This document shows, piece after piece, positions 26,862 to 34,613 of a DNA stretch of 54,914 bases. Every line of letters begins with the position of its first letter. Positions within the stretch are counted from its first letter, which is position 1. The translations under genes and the position numbers were made by a program. The stretch is taken from the NCBI GenBank assembly GCA_002309695.1, contig DBXV01000011.1, forward strand, positions 18,840 through 73,753, written 5' to 3'. Under the pieces are notes generated by a model. It was given only the letters and a program-made list of their open reading frames with translations, made no database searches and was not told where the DNA came from. The DNA is from Myxococcales bacterium UBA1203 (GTDB taxonomy: Bacteria; Myxococcota; Myxococcia; Myxococcales; UBA5297).

Positions 26862-26895
26862 GGCGCCTTTTGCTCTCGTCCAGGAGAGGTGTCAA
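26862..26895 (-). promoter_or_regulatory. Promoter of rpmF
   Basis: Minus-strand TTGACA (26895-26890), a 17-base gap and CAAAAG (26872-26867), followed by GCGCCCCC and then ATTTTT. A second GGCGCC preceded by AAAG lies further upstream (about 26903-26911) and might be another start. Confidence 0.65.
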
Positions 26896-26941
26896 GAAAT
26901 TTGGCGCCTTTCTGTGGTTCCGTTTGATTCAGACGGCCTGC

Positions 26942-27523
26942 CTATTTGCCGGGCGTGATTTTGATGGATTTCAGCGCTGCCCATCGGGGGTCCATGGGCT
27001 TTCGCTCGCAGCCGCAGTCGCCCTCGTTGAGGTTTTTGCCGCAGACGGAACACAGCCCCCGGCAGTCCTCGCCGCAGAGCGCCGACATGGGAAGTTCCAG
27101 AAGCAGCTGCTCCGCGAGAACGCCGTCCGTTTCGATGGTCCGCCCGTCGAAGGCTTCTTCATCGGCACTGTCGAGGTCGAACGAGGCGCCGGTTCCGGAC
27201 TCGTCCTGCATTTTTTTGGAGCCCTCCTGCTGGGCGGGGAGCTCCCGCGCGGGGGCCACGGTGAAGATGGTCGTGAAGTCCAGATTCAGCTCGCGGCGGA
27301 TGTCTTTCAGACACCGGCTGCAGCAGGTGGACAGCGGGATGGTGGCATTGGCCGTCAGCACCACATTTTTGCCTGCCCGGGTGAATCTGGCGCTGAACGT
27401 CCCGCCTCCGTCAGCGCGCCAGTCGGTCACACCCGCGTCCTGAAGCCAGTGCTCCAGAGTGTCTTTGCCAATCGTTTCCGACTTCTCCAGCACGTCTCCG
27501 ATTTCATCCACCGTGACGATCAT
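26942..27523 (-). CDS. yceD: YceD / DUF177 family protein
   Basis: 193 residues. DUF177 proteins are encoded next to rpmF across bacteria and are linked to 23S rRNA/ribosome metabolism. The conserved Cys-containing block CCSRCLKDIRREL and the C-terminal CGEDCRGLCSVCGKNLNEG are typical. The four cysteines in the last block and the pair in the first probably bind a metal. AAAGGA precedes the ATG at 8 bases. An acidic insert (about 95-130) is longer than usual. The family identification is good; the precise biochemical role is not established. Confidence 0.9.
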   Translation of the reverse strand: MIVTVDEIGDVLEKSETIGKDTLEHWLQDAGVTDWRADGGGTFSARFTRAGKNVVLTANATIPLSTCCSRCLKDIRRELNLDFTTIFTVAPARELPAQQEGSKKMQDESGTGASFDLDSADEEAFDGRTIETDGVLAEQLLLELPMSALCGEDCRGLCSVCGKNLNEGDCGCERKPMDPRWAALKSIKITPGK

Positions 27524-27592
27524 TGTCTGAATCCTTTCGCGTGCGCTTTCCGTTGGGGTTGGAACTGCATGGGGGATAGCGGCGTCCTGCCG

Positions 27593-27835
27593 TCAGTAAT
27601 GAGGAGGAACCTCGTCTTCGAGCCGGTCGGGGCGGCGTCCGCCGGGGGCATCCTGTGACTGCTGCTCCCACAGCTGGATGACCTCGCGGTGAAGGCGCTG
27701 AACCTCAAGATTCAGCCCGCGGACCACCTGATCCAGCTCGTCGAGACTGCGTTCGAGAAAAGCGTTTCTGACCTGCAGGTCTTCGATGGCCTGATTGGCC
27801 TGCGCCAGAGCTGCCGCCATTTCGTCGCTGCTCAT
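27593..27835 (-). CDS. slyX: SlyX-like coiled-coil protein
   Basis: 80 residues from the ATG at 27835 (GAAAGGG eight bases upstream). It is an almost continuous coiled coil (residues 5-55) followed by a short linker and the C-terminal DEVPPHY; PPHY is the SlyX hallmark. The cellular role of SlyX is not established. It follows priA by 48 bases and precedes yceD in the same direction, so it probably belongs to the priA transcript. Confidence 0.88.
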   Translation of the reverse strand: MSSDEMAAALAQANQAIEDLQVRNAFLERSLDELDQVVRGLNLEVQRLHREVIQLWEQQSQDAPGGRRPDRLEDEVPPHY

Positions 27836-27883
27836 GTTCACGACCCTTTCGCGCTCCATGGAGAATTCCCGGAAAGCGGCGCC

Positions 27884-30337
27884 TCACAGCATCGACAGCG
27901 GGTCCACATCAAGGGAGACGCGGACGCCGCCTTTGAGCGAAGCGGCGGCGCGCTCGACGGCGCTGGCCACGGACACCAGAGATTTTGCCGTCGGCCCCTT
28001 GAGGAGAAACTGCCAGCGCTCCTGTCCCTTGAGGCGGGAGAGCGGTGCCGGCGCGGGCCCCAGAAGCCGAATCGGCTGGCCGGAGGCGCGGATGGCCGCC
28101 GCTGCTGCAGCAGCTGTCTGTCTGGCCGCCGCTTCTGTGCGCGCGCTGTCGGGACCTTCGATGCGGCAGGAAAGCAGCCGGCAGAATGGCGGGAAGCAGG
28201 CGCGCCGCCGCAGCTGAAGTTCTCCTTCGGCAAAGGCGTCAAAATCGTGCCCGACAACGCACGCCACGGCAGGCGCCGATGGATCGAAGGTCTGAACGAT
28301 GACCTCACCCGGCTCCATGCCGCGCCCGGCGCGCCCTGCCACCTGCGTGACCAGCTGAAAGGTCCTCTCCGCGGCTCGGAAGTCGGGAAGGTTGAGCGCC
28401 AGGTCCGCCAGCAGGACGCCCACCAGAAGCACGCCGGGAAAATCGTGTCCTTTGGCCACCATCTGCGTGCCGATGAGGATGTCCTTTTCACCGCGGGCAA
28501 AGCTGCTGAGCCGCCGGGTGAGGTCCTCGGGCCTGCCCGCCGAATCTCTGTCCAGACGGTCGATGCGGGCGCTGGGAAACAGCTTCGAAAGTTCCTGCTC
28601 CGCCTGTTCGGTCCCCATGCCCAGCCGCTCGATGCGCCCGCCGCAGGTGGGACAGCGGGACGGCAGAGGGATGTTCCGGCCGCAGTAGTGGCAGAGCAGT
28701 TCGCCGCGCGGATGGTGAAGCGTCAGGCTGACGGCGCAGTCGGGACATCTGAGCGGCTGACCGCAGTCCAGGCAGAGATGGAAAGTGGTGGTGCCGCGCC
28801 GGTTCAGAAAAAGAATCGTCTGACGGCCTCGGTCCAGCGTCCGCTGAATGGCGTCGGCCAGCTCCGGGGAGATGAGAGGGGCGTCCGCCAGAGGCCGGTC
28901 ATCCGTGCGCCGCGGCCTCTGAAAAGAACTCAGGGACGATGCGGCCCGCTGAAAGGAGCCTCTCCGGAAATCGGCGTCATAAATGGCCGTCTCCTCGGGA
29001 GCCTCAGCGCCTTCCTGAGACATCCGCGCCGACTCCGCCGCCATCAGTCGCATCTTGCCCGCCAGCTGAGGGAAGGCCGCCGCGAGATGCCCTTTGGTCT
29101 GCTTCAAATCCACCAAGCGGACTGTCGGCATGGGCCGGTCGTCGATGCGCCGGGAGAGCCGAAGAGTTCGATAGCGGCCGCTTTGGGCATTCCACAGCGT
29201 CTCCAGCGACGGCGTTGCTGAACCCAGAAGCACGGGACAGCCCTGCTGCTGCGCGCGCACGACGGCCAGGTCGCGGGCGCTGTATCGAAAGCCGTCTTCC
29301 TGTTTGAAGGAGCCGTCGTGCTCCTCGTCCACCACAATGAGTCCGGGACTGCGGACTGGCGCGAAGATGGCCGAGCGCACGCCCACCGCCAGAGGCGCTT
29401 CACCGTTTTTCAGCCGGCGCCATTCAGAGAGGCGCTCGCTGTCTTTGAGGCCCGAGTGCAGCAGCGCGACCTTTTCGCCGAAGCGGGCCCGAAAGCGGCC
29501 GACCAGCTGCGGCGTCAGAGAAATTTCCGGCACCAGCACCAGCGCGCCCAGCCCCAGATCCAGACACCGTTCGATGGCCCGCAGATAGACCTCTGTCTTT
29601 CCGGAGCCGGTCACGCCGTGGAGCAGAAACGGCGCGAATTTTCTCTCGTCGATGGCCTGGCGGATGGCCGTCAGCGCCTGTGCCTGCTCGGGCGTCGGGG
29701 AAAGAGGGGCTTTGCCGGTCAGGCTGGCATCGGCTGGCTCTCGCGCTCTGGCGGCCGTCCAGACCCTGCAGAAACCCTGTTCTTCGAGGCGGGCGACAGC
29801 AGGCCTGCACGACGGCATGGCTGCCAGAAGTTCATCAAGGGGAACTTCGGGTTCACTCCGGGCATTCAGATATTCGAGAACCGCCTTCATCCGCGGGCCT
29901 CTGACCTGCGCGTTGCGCCCCGCGTCCGTCAGCGCGAGCCACGTCTGGATGGCGTGTCTGGGCGGCGCTCCCGAAGGCGTCAGGCATCCGGTCAGTCCGG
30001 GAGGCAGTGCGGCGCGCAGAACTTCGCCCGGCGGGAATCGGTAATAGCCGGCCGCCCACAGAAGAAGCCGGAGCAGGGGCGCGTCAAAAAGGGGGGCGTC
30101 ATCGAGAATCTGCCGGATGTCGCGAAGTCCTTTGGGCGCAGGTCCGGAAGCGGGACCCAGCGAAAAGCCGACGGCGGTCGCTCTGCCAAAGGGCACCACC
30201 AGCCTGCGTCCGGGCTCGGGGATGCAGCCGAGTTCCGGCGGCACACGATAGGTGAAGGGCTCGGGAACAGGCCGTCCGACAGCGACGCTGATCAGATTCC
30301 CCTCAATGGTCTGCCCGTCTGTCTCTCCATCATTCAC
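27884..30337 (-). CDS. priA: Primosomal replication-restart helicase PriA
   Basis: 817 residues from a GTG overlapping the end of the upstream lipoprotein gene by eight bases. PriA reloads the replisome at stalled forks. The N-terminal 3'-OH-binding domain contains PFTYRVP and VVPFGR. Walker A is GVTGSGKTEVY and the helicase DEEH motif is VVDEEHDGSFKQ. Zinc-binding cysteines are CLDCGQPLRCPDC, CHYCG and CPTCGG. An extra loop of about 60 residues, Ser/Arg-rich, lies between the DEEH domain and the zinc region. Identification is secure. Being the last gene coupled to an export operon is unusual. Confidence 0.96.
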   Translation of the reverse strand: MNDGETDGQTIEGNLISVAVGRPVPEPFTYRVPPELGCIPEPGRRLVVPFGRATAVGFSLGPASGPAPKGLRDIRQILDDAPLFDAPLLRLLLWAAGYYRFPPGEVLRAALPPGLTGCLTPSGAPPRHAIQTWLALTDAGRNAQVRGPRMKAVLEYLNARSEPEVPLDELLAAMPSCRPAVARLEEQGFCRVWTAARAREPADASLTGKAPLSPTPEQAQALTAIRQAIDERKFAPFLLHGVTGSGKTEVYLRAIERCLDLGLGALVLVPEISLTPQLVGRFRARFGEKVALLHSGLKDSERLSEWRRLKNGEAPLAVGVRSAIFAPVRSPGLIVVDEEHDGSFKQEDGFRYSARDLAVVRAQQQGCPVLLGSATPSLETLWNAQSGRYRTLRLSRRIDDRPMPTVRLVDLKQTKGHLAAAFPQLAGKMRLMAAESARMSQEGAEAPEETAIYDADFRRGSFQRAASSLSSFQRPRRTDDRPLADAPLISPELADAIQRTLDRGRQTILFLNRRGTTTFHLCLDCGQPLRCPDCAVSLTLHHPRGELLCHYCGRNIPLPSRCPTCGGRIERLGMGTEQAEQELSKLFPSARIDRLDRDSAGRPEDLTRRLSSFARGEKDILIGTQMVAKGHDFPGVLLVGVLLADLALNLPDFRAAERTFQLVTQVAGRAGRGMEPGEVIVQTFDPSAPAVACVVGHDFDAFAEGELQLRRRACFPPFCRLLSCRIEGPDSARTEAAARQTAAAAAAAIRASGQPIRLLGPAPAPLSRLKGQERWQFLLKGPTAKSLVSVASAVERAAASLKGGVRVSLDVDPLSML

Positions 30338-30866
30338 CGCAGGCCACGTCCTCTGTTCTGGCCACAGCTGTCATGTCCGGCCCGCCGCGCGTCTTCATGC
30401 GGATTTCGGCGGGGAAGGGACACTTGGAGGTCATGGCCCAGGGCGTGGCCTCAAATTCCAGCCGCCGCGTGCGGAAGACAAAGACATCACCTTCACCCAT
30501 GGCCGCCGGCCTGCGGACAAAGGTCTGGGCGCCGAAAAGCTCAGCCAGCGACTGAATGAGCAGCGCGCCCAGCCCGCGCGCTTCGGGCGGAAGAGGCTTT
30601 GTCTCCACCAGGCGGCCGCCCTCGGTGTGGGCAATGTAGAGCGGCACCTGAACGGTCGGATCCAGCATGGCCAGTTCGTAATCGCTGCCGCGGCGCCTCA
30701 GGCTGGCCAGAAAATCCATCTCGTTCCCGCCCTGCTTCACGTGAATGACCTGTGTCAGCGCGAAGTTCTCGGGAAAGGACGCTGCGACCGGTTCACCCGA
30801 AGGGATGTGGGCGCAGCCCGCGCAGACGGCAGCGGCAGCGAGGACGGCAATGACGGGCGCTTTCAT
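30330..30866 (-). CDS. Outer-membrane lipoprotein of DUF3261 type
   Basis: 178 residues. The signal peptide ends in AVCAGC, a lipobox with the acylated Cys at about position 18. The mature part has IHVKQGGNEMDFLASLRRRG and LAMLDPTVQVPLY, resembling the small lipoproteins (DUF3261) that accompany MMPL exporters in aryl-polyene-type clusters. Its ATG overlaps the exporter stop by four bases (ATGA), and its own end overlaps priA. The function in known clusters is unclear. Family assignment is by context plus moderate sequence resemblance. Confidence 0.7.
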   Translation of the reverse strand: MKAPVIAVLAAAAVCAGCAHIPSGEPVAASFPENFALTQVIHVKQGGNEMDFLASLRRRGSDYELAMLDPTVQVPLYIAHTEGGRLVETKPLPPEARGLGALLIQSLAELFGAQTFVRRPAAMGEGDVFVFRTRRLEFEATPWAMTSKCPFPAEIRMKTRGGPDMTAVARTEDVACGE

Positions 30867-33097
30867 GGATTTTCTCCCTGTCCGGATGAGGCGTCTGCGG
30901 GGGCGGAGGCATTCGCTTCGGCGCTTGCGGGCTCCACTTCACGGGGCAGCTTGAGGAACAGGGCGTAGGGCGCGGCGATGAGGCAGGCCAGCGTCACCGT
31001 GTAGCCCAGGACGGCGATGACCGGATTTTTGGCGATGAGCAGAACGCCGAAGGTGCCCAGCGTGGAGAGCGAGGTGATGAGGATTTTGCTCAGCTCCACC
31101 TCGTGATGATCCACGGACATGGCCACGGAGGCGTAGTCGGTGGCCAGCGCGATGACCAAAGCGAAGCCCACCACGTGAATGATGGAGAGCTGGTTGGCCT
31201 CGCCGGAGAGCGCGCCGATGGCCAGAAAAGCCGCCGCGATGAGCATCAGCGGGACGAAGACGTAGAGAACGCGGAAGGGCTTTTTGTGCAGGACGATCAG
31301 ATAGATGCACATGGCCAGGAGCCCCAGCACGAAAAGGAGCGCCAGCTCGCGGCTCAGTCCGGTGAGCATGCCGTCGAAGTAATCCTTGGGGTTCATGGGC
31401 GTCAGGCGCGCTCCGCCCTCGTCGGCCAGCCTGTCCGGGATGCCGGAGACGAAGATGAATTTTTCGCCCCGGACCTCATCGGCCCACTTGGCTGGCGTCA
31501 GCGAATTGAGCGCGGACAGAAATTCGTAGGCGCCGATGGGTGCGAGGCCTTTGAACATGTCGGGCTCCAGCCCCAGCTCCAGCCCGGATTCATCCAGTTT
31601 TTCCGACAGCCTGCGAATCGCGCCGGGCCCCTTCTCTTTGAGGAGCGCGAGCACTGCCTTCTGCTCGGCGGCGGGCCGCCAGACCTTCAGCGGATGGGCG
31701 GTCATGTCGATGCGGCCCTGCGCCTCCAGCGCCTTCACGTCGTCGGCCAGCCGCGCGGCGTCCTTCACGGGAACAGCCGCCACGTGGCTCAGCTTCACCT
31801 CGCCCAGCCGGCCCATGAAGTACTTCTCCTGAATGGACATGAGCGGCGACTCATTGCGGAAGTCCTTCACATCGGTGGCAATCCGCGGCTTGGGCAGCAG
31901 CGCAATGGCCAGGATGGAAGCGGCAGTCACGGCAATCAGCGCCTTCCTGCTGATGACGGCCTTCTTCCAATGGAAGGTCCGATAGCGAATCTCGTTCAGC
32001 TGCCTGCGGAAGATGAACAGCACCACGAGAAATCCGGCCATGCCGCCCAGTGAAGCCAGCGCCATCTGCCGCACGATGACCGAGCGTCCCGCCAGAAGGA
32101 CGAGGAAGCCCAGAAGCGTGGTGCCGACCGCTGACCAGACGCCGAGGAGCGATTTTTTGCCGGAGCCCTGCGGCAGTGCGGACAGGTGGACGAGATACTC
32201 GTTGTTGAAGCCCACGAAGGTGGAGGCGAATGCCAGAACCACGGCGAAGACGCGCTCGTAGAACAGACCCACCACCAGAATGCCGGACAGGTAGGAAATG
32301 CCCGAGCCGACGAGCAGCAGCACCATGGGGCCCAGACGCCGCGTGAAGAAGAAGAACAGCGCCAGGTTCACGAGGGTGGAAAGGATGGTGCAGACGAGGA
32401 TGTCGCGCTGCGCGTCCCGGTAGCTTTCGTAGGCGTAGAAGTCGGCGCCGATGAAGTTCACGCGGTCGCCCAGCTCACGCAGACGGTCGTAGAGGCGGCC
32501 GACCTGGTCGTAAACGATGGGGCTTGGGCTGTCGTAAGCGAGGATGCGCCCCGCGGGCCGTCCGCCGTCATCGGGTCTGGCAAAGCCGAGCGTGTCCAGC
32601 GTCTCTTTGAGAAAGGCCTGCCCCAGCCCCAGAGGATCCTGCTTCATCTGGCCCAGAAACGCGGCGCCGCCGGGCAGAAAGGCAAAGGAAAGTGCCTCAT
32701 CGGCCCTTTTATCGACGGCTTCATCGGTCAGCGCCTGCGCCACTGTCTCCTGAGGCAGCAGCGGCAGAAATGACGCCATCTGCACGCCCGTGGGCGGCGC
32801 GAACAGGCTGGCCGGCTTGTAGCCCGTCTCCTCCAGCAGCTTGCGAAGGCCGGTGAGCTCCTCGTCCGTCAGACGGGAGACTTCGAGGAAGACCTTGCCG
32901 TCGAAGACGCTCTTCTCGTGGTAGCGGTCGAAAAGCTCCGCCTCGGGACCGCCCTGTGCCCGCAGAGAGCGGATGGGGTCATCATCGAGGACGAACCTCG
33001 CCTGAACGATGAAGAAAAGGATGCCCGTGAACAGGGCCACCAGCCCCCAGCGCCGGGCGACATCCAGAAGAACGGCCTTCGTCAGAGGCGTCTTCAT
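30863..33097 (-). CDS. MMPL/RND-family predicted exporter (COG4258-like)
   Basis: 744 residues. It is an inner-membrane transporter with an N-terminal TM, a first periplasmic domain (about 45-230), a block of five TM helices (about 235-375, including FNNEYLVHLSALP), a second TM and periplasmic domain, and a C-terminal TM block (about 605-735) containing ALATDYASVAMSVDHHEVE with acidic residues typical of proton relay. The lipid-exporter resemblance and the LolA/DUF3261 neighbours suggest export of a lipid or acyl-glycolipid. It is coupled by ATGA overlaps on both sides. Substrate is unknown. Confidence 0.85.
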   Translation of the reverse strand: MKTPLTKAVLLDVARRWGLVALFTGILFFIVQARFVLDDDPIRSLRAQGGPEAELFDRYHEKSVFDGKVFLEVSRLTDEELTGLRKLLEETGYKPASLFAPPTGVQMASFLPLLPQETVAQALTDEAVDKRADEALSFAFLPGGAAFLGQMKQDPLGLGQAFLKETLDTLGFARPDDGGRPAGRILAYDSPSPIVYDQVGRLYDRLRELGDRVNFIGADFYAYESYRDAQRDILVCTILSTLVNLALFFFFTRRLGPMVLLLVGSGISYLSGILVVGLFYERVFAVVLAFASTFVGFNNEYLVHLSALPQGSGKKSLLGVWSAVGTTLLGFLVLLAGRSVIVRQMALASLGGMAGFLVVLFIFRRQLNEIRYRTFHWKKAVISRKALIAVTAASILAIALLPKPRIATDVKDFRNESPLMSIQEKYFMGRLGEVKLSHVAAVPVKDAARLADDVKALEAQGRIDMTAHPLKVWRPAAEQKAVLALLKEKGPGAIRRLSEKLDESGLELGLEPDMFKGLAPIGAYEFLSALNSLTPAKWADEVRGEKFIFVSGIPDRLADEGGARLTPMNPKDYFDGMLTGLSRELALLFVLGLLAMCIYLIVLHKKPFRVLYVFVPLMLIAAAFLAIGALSGEANQLSIIHVVGFALVIALATDYASVAMSVDHHEVELSKILITSLSTLGTFGVLLIAKNPVIAVLGYTVTLACLIAAPYALFLKLPREVEPASAEANASAPADASSGQGENP

Positions 33098-33765
33098 GGA
33101 GCCGCCGCCGGAACGAAGTTCCTGAAGACCAGCGTGGTGGTCTCGTCCTTCGTCTCCACGACAACCCTTTGCAGGGCGAGGTCAGGGCCGAACTGAATGC
33201 GGATTCCCCGAATCATGGCGCCAAGTGAGGAGGTTTCCCGGGGCGCGGCGCTCATCTCGTCCGCAGAAAAAGTCAGGACGAAGTCCTTTTCGATGGCCGG
33301 AAAGTCGAGGGCGAACAGGGCGCGCAGAAATCCGATGAAAGCGGCAGCCCTCGGGTCTTTTCCCGCGTTTTTGAGGGCCTCGCCCGCGCCGGAACTGCCG
33401 CCCGATTCCAGATGGATGCCGTCCGCGTCGATGGCGATGGCTGAGACCACGGGCTTCACCGTCTTCCACTCGATGCGGCCATCCTTCATGGACATGACGA
33501 CTTCGCTCTTGAGAGGTCTGGCCAGAAAGGGCGCCTTCTTCTCCTGAGAGGCCTCCGCCGTGAATGCCGTGATTTTGGCGTAGTGGACCTTCAGCGCTTC
33601 GACGCTGAGTGCGGGCCGGGCAGCATCGTCAGCAGCCGCGGCAGTCCGGACGGCATCGGCGGATTCGGGAGACCCCTGCGCTGCGGGAGCGTCGGCAAGT
33701 GCCGGCGCGGTCCAGAACAGAGAGGTCCACAGCAGCGGGACGAGCGTTTTGGAAAGGGAGGCCAT
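33094..33765 (-). CDS. LolA-like periplasmic lipoprotein/lipid carrier
   Basis: 223 residues from the ATG at 33765, preceded by GGAG at 7 bases. The signal peptide is MASLSKTLVPLLWTSLFW followed by an ALA-type cleavage site. The mature domain reads ITAFTAEASQEKKAPFLARP, then SMKDGRIEWKTVKPVVSAIA, matching the LolA-like half-barrel. It differs from housekeeping LolA in its context: its stop overlaps the start of the exporter gene. In aryl-polyene-type clusters this protein is thought to carry a lipid to the outer membrane. It is the first gene of the four-gene coupled chain ending with priA. Confidence 0.82.
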   Translation of the reverse strand: MASLSKTLVPLLWTSLFWTAPALADAPAAQGSPESADAVRTAAAADDAARPALSVEALKVHYAKITAFTAEASQEKKAPFLARPLKSEVVMSMKDGRIEWKTVKPVVSAIAIDADGIHLESGGSSGAGEALKNAGKDPRAAAFIGFLRALFALDFPAIEKDFVLTFSADEMSAAPRETSSLGAMIRGIRIQFGPDLALQRVVVETKDETTTLVFRNFVPAAAP

Positions 33766-33874
33766 GGGGGGAACTCCAGAGAGAAGACGGCACATCGGCG
33801 CACCGAAGAGGCCTGCTCCGCGCCTCCGTGAAACGCGGCCCGGAAGCGGGGAGATCACAGACGCGGGGGGACAT

Positions 33875-33904
33875 AAAAAAAGAGCCCACAGTCAGTGCGG
33901 GCTC
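33875..33904 (-). terminator. Terminator between the ACP gene and the LolA-like gene
   Basis: On the minus strand GAGCCC(G)CAC pairs with GTGGGCTC with one bulged base and a TGACT loop, then TTTTTTT. It would end or attenuate ACP transcripts before the LolA-like gene. Confidence 0.75.
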
Positions 33905-33961
33905 CGGAATCTTCATCGGTCGGTGCGTGTGACGATGTGCGGCGGGAAAAGTTCAGATCGG

Positions 33962-34213
33962 TCAGCTGTTCAGCGTCTTATCGACCATATCCACAATGTC
34001 GGCGACGGTGCGGATGTTTTTGACCGCCTCTTCATCGACCTTTTTTCCGGTCATGGACTGCAGCTCAACGATGAGGTCGATGGCGTCCAGGCTCGTCAGC
34101 CCAAGAGACTCGAAGGTGCTCTCAGAAGTGATGGACGCCTTGTCGATGTCGAACAGGCTGCTCATCAGTTCGCTGACCTTGCCGAAGATTTCTTCTTTGC
34201 TTGTTGTGCCCAT
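33962..34213 (-). CDS. Specialised acyl carrier protein
   Basis: 83 residues from the ATG at 34213. The phosphopantetheine Ser is in GLTSLDAIDLIVELQ. Unlike the housekeeping ACP, the site has T before the Ser rather than D, and the protein has more lysines at the C terminus (TGKKVDEEAVKNI). Such ACPs sit in aryl-polyene and similar secondary lipid clusters. A partner ketosynthase or ligase is not in the window. Co-orientation with the LolA/MMPL genes suggests a shared product, but a terminator lies between. Confidence 0.85.
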   Translation of the reverse strand: MGTTSKEEIFGKVSELMSSLFDIDKASITSESTFESLGLTSLDAIDLIVELQSMTGKKVDEEAVKNIRTVADIVDMVDKTLNS

Positions 34214-34330
34214 GAAAGCTGTGCCTTTCGTGCTGGCTGGAAGGTTGTTCATTCGCCCAGAAAACCGGCCTTTCTGGATGCGGCGAATGCTGACCAGGGG
34301 TGGGAAAACTGAGGTGCCCCGGGTCAAAAA

Positions 34331-34346
34331 GCGCGCGGCCTCTAGC
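34331..34346 (-). promoter_or_regulatory. Candidate promoter -10/start module of the specialised ACP gene
   Basis: Minus-strand GCTAGAGGCCGCGCGC followed by TTTTTGACC, about 120 bases before the start codon. It resembles the shared module but lacks a clear -35. Confidence 0.4.
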
Positions 34347-34522
34347 AACAGGGCAGGGCGGAAGGGAAGGGGGATTTCCGGCGTCTTCGGAACTGCTTCG
34401 AACCTGCTTCGGCGGGTGGAACCGGACGGCTTTTTTCATTCGTAAAAGCCTGGCGAAAGGCGCCGGAAGCCAGTCCGAAATCAGGCGGTTCGCCGGGGTG
34501 TTTGCACGGGCCCCGGCTGAGG

Positions 34523-34551
34523 TTGCGCGCTCGGAGGGCCGCGACTAAAAG
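34523..34551 (+). promoter_or_regulatory. Promoter of the 505-residue lipoprotein gene
   Basis: TTGCGC (34523-34528), a 17-base gap and TAAAAG (34546-34551), followed by CCCGCCGCTTTTTTT. A run of ten C (34568-34577) falls in the first bases of the transcript. Confidence 0.65.
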
Positions 34552-34613
34552 CCCGCCGCTTTTTTTACCCCCCCCCCTTGTTCATCCCCGGCTCAGGCCA
34601 CTTGGAGAATTAC

